Of a DNA stretch of 16,750 nucleotides, positions 13,057-16,750 are shown in pieces. The position numbers and the translations under genes are program-made. Under the pieces are notes generated by a model that searched no databases, was not told the origin of the DNA, and worked only from the letters and a program-made list of their open reading frames with translations. The stretch's first letter is position 1; each line of letters begins with the position of its first letter. The stretch covers positions 1 to 16,750 of the forward strand of contig JADFPM010000027.1 of the NCBI GenBank assembly GCA_022562335.1, given 5' to 3'. The DNA is from Chloroflexota bacterium (lineage in GTDB: Bacteria > Chloroflexota > Dehalococcoidia > Lucifugimonadales > UBA3495).

Positions 13057-14367
13057 TCACGTGCCTGCAGGTATTTCAGGCGGGACCGGCCTGGCGCGGG
13101 CCGGTTGTGCTGCCAGGAACAGGAAAACTACGGCCAGCAGGTAGGCGACGATGGATTCATAGAATAGGCCGTGGTAACTGCCGGTAAGGTCGTAGACCAG
13201 GCCCCCGAATATCTGTCCCAGCCCTAGCCCCGCCGCTTCGAACGGCCGCAGAGCGCCGGTGATGCTGCCGAAAGAGCCCCTTCCGAAGTAACGGGCCAGC
13301 AGCATGTATATCAGGACCTCCAGCGCGCCGTTGCCTATTCCCCAAAGGGCGCCAAATACGTAGGCGGCGTAGACCGACCTGATGGTGAATAGGAAAATGA
13401 CCAGGCCGGTCATAAAGATCATCACGCCCAACAAGCTGTGCCTGGGATTGACCCTATCGGATACGTACCCCCAGATCAGGTTCGCCAGCGCCAGGGAGGT
13501 GCTGAGGCTCAACACGCCCACGGCCTGGGTGGAGCTCAAATGGGCGCTTTCCTGGAAGTAGGGCACTATGTTGAAGGCGATGCCGGTGCTGGCCATGACC
13601 ATTAGGAAAGTGGTGACGGCGATCAACCAATAGGACCTGGTATGAAATACCTCCCTGGGAGTCCACTGGTATTCGGCGGCCGTTTCCGGACTTGAGGCGG
13701 TTCTGGACCTGCCGGTGGAAAGATCGGCGCTCTCCGGCTCTCCAGAAACGTCGCCGTCGGGCATCAGGCCGATGTCTTCGGGTTGGCGGCGGATTATCAA
13801 GATCATGGGCAGCGTCAGCAACAGGCTGAAGATGCCAAGCAGCTGGAAGGTGGTTCGCCAACCGATCGCCATGGCCAGGAGGGCGAACAACTGGATGTTG
13901 ATGGCCCCGCTGACGGGGCGAAACATACCGGTCAACGCCAGGGCCAGGTTGCGGCGGCGGCGGAAGAAGTTGACCGCCACGGTACGGGGCACGATGCCGA
14001 TGAGCAGGGGCTGGCTGATGGCCCTGGCAACTATGGCGATGAGGAAGAATTGCCAGATCGAGTGGACCCAAATGAATGAAAACAGGCAGATGCCCAGAAA
14101 AAAGGTCCCCGACGGGATCAGCCAACGGGCGCCGTAACGGTCGGCCAGCCTCCCTACAAAAGGGGCCACCAGTCCAGAGGCCAATACCCCCGTCCCGGCA
14201 GCCAGGCCGATGGTGCTGCGGCTCCAGCCGGTGTCCTCAAATATGAAGCCTTGTATCCCGCCCAGCACCACTCCCGCGATACTGGTGGCCACGAAGGCCC
14301 CCAGGGCCACCATTCCCAGGACCAGCCATCCGTAGAAGAAGGGCGTTTTGGGACGCCAGTTGATCAC
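13057..14367 (-). CDS. MFS transporter
   Basis: A 436-residue integral membrane protein with about 12 hydrophobic helices. Loop 2-3 carries the major facilitator signature GRLADRYGAR (72-81), and a related GYVSDRVNPRH occurs in the second half. A charged, Ser/Glu-rich central loop (about 205-235) divides the two six-helix halves. The opening FYGWLVLGMVALGAF and the overall layout recall monocarboxylate or oxalate/formate-type MFS members; the substrate is not predictable. The start is GTG at 14367, without a clear Shine-Dalgarno, but it begins just before the first helix and no better start exists. It is on the same strand as the PH-like gene, 275 bases downstream of it. That gap holds only a GGTCAGC/GCTGACC hairpin (14459-14484). 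Confidence 0.92.
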   Translation of the reverse strand: MINWRPKTPFFYGWLVLGMVALGAFVATSIAGVVLGGIQGFIFEDTGWSRSTIGLAAGTGVLASGLVAPFVGRLADRYGARWLIPSGTFFLGICLFSFIWVHSIWQFFLIAIVARAISQPLLIGIVPRTVAVNFFRRRRNLALALTGMFRPVSGAINIQLFALLAMAIGWRTTFQLLGIFSLLLTLPMILIIRRQPEDIGLMPDGDVSGEPESADLSTGRSRTASSPETAAEYQWTPREVFHTRSYWLIAVTTFLMVMASTGIAFNIVPYFQESAHLSSTQAVGVLSLSTSLALANLIWGYVSDRVNPRHSLLGVMIFMTGLVIFLFTIRSVYAAYVFGALWGIGNGALEVLIYMLLARYFGRGSFGSITGALRPFEAAGLGLGQIFGGLVYDLTGSYHGLFYESIVAYLLAVVFLFLAAQPARARPVPPEIPAGT

Positions 14368-14642
14368 CGTTCGTAACGTATCAGGTTGTGATTTAGTGAT
14401 GGAAAGCGCCCAATGCCGGGGTCAGGATTGTTTCGCCCCAGATAGATCGGCTAGCGTTGGTCAGCCCGTTTGCCGCTGCTGACCGGCGTTCTCGGGGCGG
14501 TACTGCCGGGCAGTTTTGCCGAACCGGCGGCAGCTCCGCGCCAAAACACGACGCCAGTCTATCACCCCGGCGGGCGGGCAAGGACGCCGGCGCCAGGTTG
14601 GGACGCGAATCTAAGAAAATTGAGAAAGCGATGAGATGGACT

Positions 14643-15224
14643 TTAACGCTGCTTTAGCTCAAACAACAGGTTCACGAATTCGGATGCCCGCCGCCGGTCC
14701 CTCTTGGCGACTTCCCCTTGCACTTGCTGCCCGCCCAGGCTGACGTAAACGGTGGCCTTACCTTCGGACACCAACCAAGCCCCGGCCAACCCTGCCCCCA
14801 TCAGCAGCAAGGGAGCCAATCCCCAAAAACCTGCGACAAAGGCCAGGGCGATGCCCGCCGACCAGCAGACCGCTCCGGCGGCCAACAATGGGTGGTTCCT
14901 GCCGGTGCGGGACACCCCGGCCGTTTTCACCTCGGATAACTCAGCCCAGTGGGCCGTGGCCTCCCTGCCTTCCCTCTTGGCGTAGATCAGCCTCCGGTCG
15001 GTAAGGATGAAGCTGCTTCGCCGGCGGACGCACCACAGGGCAGACTTGACCGTTTCATCCGGGATCAGCCGGATTCCCGCGGCGTCCAGCAGCCGGTGGG
15101 AAAAACCGCCGCCTTTTGGATCGTCAAGGGTTTCCGGTGGTGCGGAATCACGTGAAAGGCTTGCCGCCTCCCCGCGTCCCACCCAGTCCCTTAATTTGGT
15201 TCTCAGCATGGTCGTGGATCTCAT
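14643..15224 (-). CDS. Membrane protein with a PH-like domain interrupted by a two-helix hairpin
   Basis: A 193-residue protein. Residues 50-105 look like the first half of a bacterial PH-like domain (ALWCVRRRSSFILTDRRLIYAKREG, then AELSEVKTAGVSR). Two hydrophobic helices follow at about 112-132 and 135-153. Residues 156-193 (ATVYVSLGGQQVQGE, then ASEFVNLLFELK) resemble the remaining strands and C-terminal helix of the same domain. The layout suggests a PH domain held at the inner membrane by a helical hairpin inserted into one of its loops, as in DUF6232-type proteins; that family assignment is from memory. ATG 15224 has GGAGG five bases upstream; the adjacent GTG at 15227 is too close to it. 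The function is unknown. It lies 90 bases downstream of the M23-like gene on the same strand, so co-transcription is likely. Confidence 0.8.
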   Translation of the reverse strand: MRSTTMLRTKLRDWVGRGEAASLSRDSAPPETLDDPKGGGFSHRLLDAAGIRLIPDETVKSALWCVRRRSSFILTDRRLIYAKREGREATAHWAELSEVKTAGVSRTGRNHPLLAAGAVCWSAGIALAFVAGFWGLAPLLLMGAGLAGAWLVSEGKATVYVSLGGQQVQGEVAKRDRRRASEFVNLLFELKQR

Positions 15225-15314
15225 CACGGCCTCCGGATGCCGCGGCCATCATCAGAGAGCTTTTGGCCGAGGGCCGCTGTTGGGCGGGAAGCCGGCGTTT
15301 CAGCTCCCGCCGCA

Positions 15315-16750
15315 TCACCTATGATAGATTTTTGCCGCCTGGGAGAAGCCGCCCACCTGGTCAGGACGGCTGCCTGCCACCACCTCCATCTTGATGGTGC
15401 GTTGGTCCGTCATCTCCACCAGAAACGTGCCCAGGACCTGGCTCTCGATGTTTATGGTGGCCACCCGGTATTCTCCGGTGTGTTCCCGGGCCACCAAGCC
15501 GTATTTCACCATTCCGGATCGGGTGCTGATGCCGGCGGGATCGGGCGAGTTGCCCAGCACGCCGTAGACCGAGTCGCAGACCCGGCAAAGCTCTTGTCCG
15601 ATACCCACATCGGCGCCGATGGAGATCCTGATCTGGCCGGGGTCCATGTGGTCGTAGGCGATCGATAGATGCCCGGTCCAATAGGGGCACGGCCTATTGC
15701 CGCAAAAAGTTGGCGTTGACCCACCCGAATAATCCACCGTTCCTTCCAGGAACCAGTTGCCCACCAGACGCCCGTCTACGTCGTAGTCGATCCGGCCACC
15801 CCTGGGCTCGGCGGTCCTGGGACTTTTGGCCAGCATCTGGGACTTAAGCGGCTCGGTGAAAAAGCCGAATGGGTCCACCGTGTGGATCTTCCAGGGCTCT
15901 CCCTGGTAGTGAGAAGGTACGACAAAACCGTCCAACACCACCCGGTTGTCGTGAACGCTATAGTCCACACTTCGGGCGCCGATCTTGCCGATCACCTGTC
16001 CGGCTTTTACCGGGATGGATTTGCCGCCATTACTGTGGAGAGACCAAGAACTTCCGCCGGGAATGCCGCCGGTGACCATCAGGATCTCCGGCGCCAGACC
16101 TGCCAGGTGGATGAATATGGTGGCAACGGCGCAGGTGTGCCAAATCTCCATCCGGTAGTCCTGCAGGATACCGGTGAACCCAAAGGGCGCCGGGCCGAAC
16201 GGGAAGGCCTGTATATCGGTGATGTAACCGTCGGCCGGGGACATGACATCCACCGCCGGCGCCCACGGTTGGGGGTCCTGGCCCGCCTGCACCGCGGTTT
16301 GGTGCTCTTCAAACACGGTGATCTGGTTGTGCCCGATATAGGTATGGTCGGTGGGGGTGACGTGACTGCCGTGGAGTTTGCCCATGGGCTCGATGATCCG
16401 GATGTCTTCCAGCCTCACCGGGGGTGCTGTGTAGGCTACGTCGCCGCCCTGGCATTCGGCGGGACCGGTCCACCGTGATTGAGGACTCGGCGTGGGACCG
16501 GCGCTCCCCACCGGATCCGGCGTTGGAGCAGGCGTCGGAACCATTAAAGGGGTGGGTGAGGGCGGCGGCGAAGTAGGTGGTATCGATAGGATCGGAACCG
16601 GCGTCGTGGTGGGCAGCGGTGCGGATGTTGCCCGCGGCGCGGGCGTGGCGGTAGGCGTTGGTCTGGGAGTGGTAGTTGGTGCCACTGCCGCTGAGGTGGG
16701 CGTTGGTTGAGGAAGCGCCGTGGCTGCGGGAGCCGGCGTAGGGCGGAGAC
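15315..16750 (-). CDS. Exported protein with Pro/Thr-rich linker and M23/lysostaphin-like fold (5' end beyond the window)
   Basis: The frame is open from the TGA at 15315 to the window edge, so the N-terminus is missing; the GTG at 16685 lies within the linker and is not the start. At least 90 residues of Pro/Thr/Ala linker come first. Then comes a domain with M23-like landmarks: MSPADGYITDI, FIHLAGLAPEIL, VKAGQVIGKIGARSVDYSVHD. In M23 peptidases these strands carry the HxH and HxxxD zinc motifs. Here only scattered His remain (LHGSHVTPTDHTY), so catalysis is doubtful. The C-terminal third has CxxxxC (FCGNRPC) and CRVC pairs that suggest disulfides, and ends in a beta-rich segment. By analogy with the other linker proteins nearby it is probably a lipoprotein outside the membrane. 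A carbohydrate- or wall-binding role is inference. Confidence 0.75.
   Translation of the reverse strand, partial: LRPTPAPAATALPQPTPTSAAVAPTTTPRPTPTATPAPRATSAPLPTTTPVPILSIPPTSPPPSPTPLMVPTPAPTPDPVGSAGPTPSPQSRWTGPAECQGGDVAYTAPPVRLEDIRIIEPMGKLHGSHVTPTDHTYIGHNQITVFEEHQTAVQAGQDPQPWAPAVDVMSPADGYITDIQAFPFGPAPFGFTGILQDYRMEIWHTCAVATIFIHLAGLAPEILMVTGGIPGGSSWSLHSNGGKSIPVKAGQVIGKIGARSVDYSVHDNRVVLDGFVVPSHYQGEPWKIHTVDPFGFFTEPLKSQMLAKSPRTAEPRGGRIDYDVDGRLVGNWFLEGTVDYSGGSTPTFCGNRPCPYWTGHLSIAYDHMDPGQIRISIGADVGIGQELCRVCDSVYGVLGNSPDPAGISTRSGMVKYGLVAREHTGEYRVATINIESQVLGTFLVEMTDQRTIKMEVVAGSRPDQVGGFSQAAKIYHR

Noticed and set aside
14368..14642. Short frames in the gap between the PH-like gene and the MFS gene
   Set aside because: Composition is Arg/Pro-rich with no start signals; only a small GGTCAGC/GCTGACC hairpin is visible.

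Overview
The window is a GC-rich stretch of bacterial chromosome with dense coding on both strands. No rRNA, tRNA, CRISPR array, insertion sequence or phage gene is visible. The mix of genes suggests Chloroflexota, possibly the Dehalococcoidia/SAR202 side: a luciferase-like flavin monooxygenase beside an atypical crotonase, an HspR-controlled grpE-dnaK operon, a short cytoplasmic sulfite oxidase-like protein, a selenocysteine-containing SelD, and exported proteins with long Pro/Thr-rich linkers. The lineage is inferred from gene content, not from a phylogenetic marker.

Layout. Positions 128-3564 (minus) hold three catabolic or exported enzymes in a row: an M28 peptidase whose lipoprotein signal peptide lies in a different frame, a luciferase-like flavin oxidoreductase, and a crotonase-fold protein with the active-site pattern of 6-oxocamphor hydrolase rather than enoyl-CoA hydratase. 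Positions 3760-4571 (minus) hold an unrecognised coiled-coil protein and a possible 55-residue Cys-rich ORF ahead of it. Divergent from these is a class I/II-type histone deacetylase family enzyme (4792-5922, plus). A convergent hairpin zone separates it from an unrecognised 110-residue protein (6089-6421, minus) with its own extended -10 promoter.

Positions 6537-9892 (minus) are the heat-shock operon hspR-grpE-dnaK. grpE and dnaK overlap by 8 bases, and a palindromic repeat sits between hspR and grpE; no dnaJ lies in the window. Divergent from hspR is a 59-residue zinc-ribbon protein behind a near-consensus sigma-70 promoter and ahead of a perfect hairpin terminator.

Positions 10429-12220 (minus) hold a molybdopterin sulfite oxidase-like enzyme and, upstream of it, selD. 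selD really starts at 12220 and reads through an in-frame UGA at the catalytic position (Sec17), so a conventional ORF call loses its first 35 residues and active site. Divergent from selD is a lipoprotein cupredoxin with a type 1 copper site (12344-13027). The right end (13057-16750, minus) has an MFS transporter, a PH-like membrane protein split by a two-helix hairpin, and an exported protein with a Pro/Thr linker and an M23-like fold that runs off the window edge.

How the genes fit together: the left-hand enzymes plausibly serve uptake and degradation of complex or alicyclic organic matter. The heat-shock operon is self-contained and probably autoregulated by HspR. selD indicates that the cell makes selenophosphate and decodes UGA as selenocysteine. 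The most notable observations are the Sec-containing SelD, the 6-oxocamphor hydrolase-like active site next to a flavin monooxygenase, and the frame break between the lipoprotein signal and the M28 peptidase.
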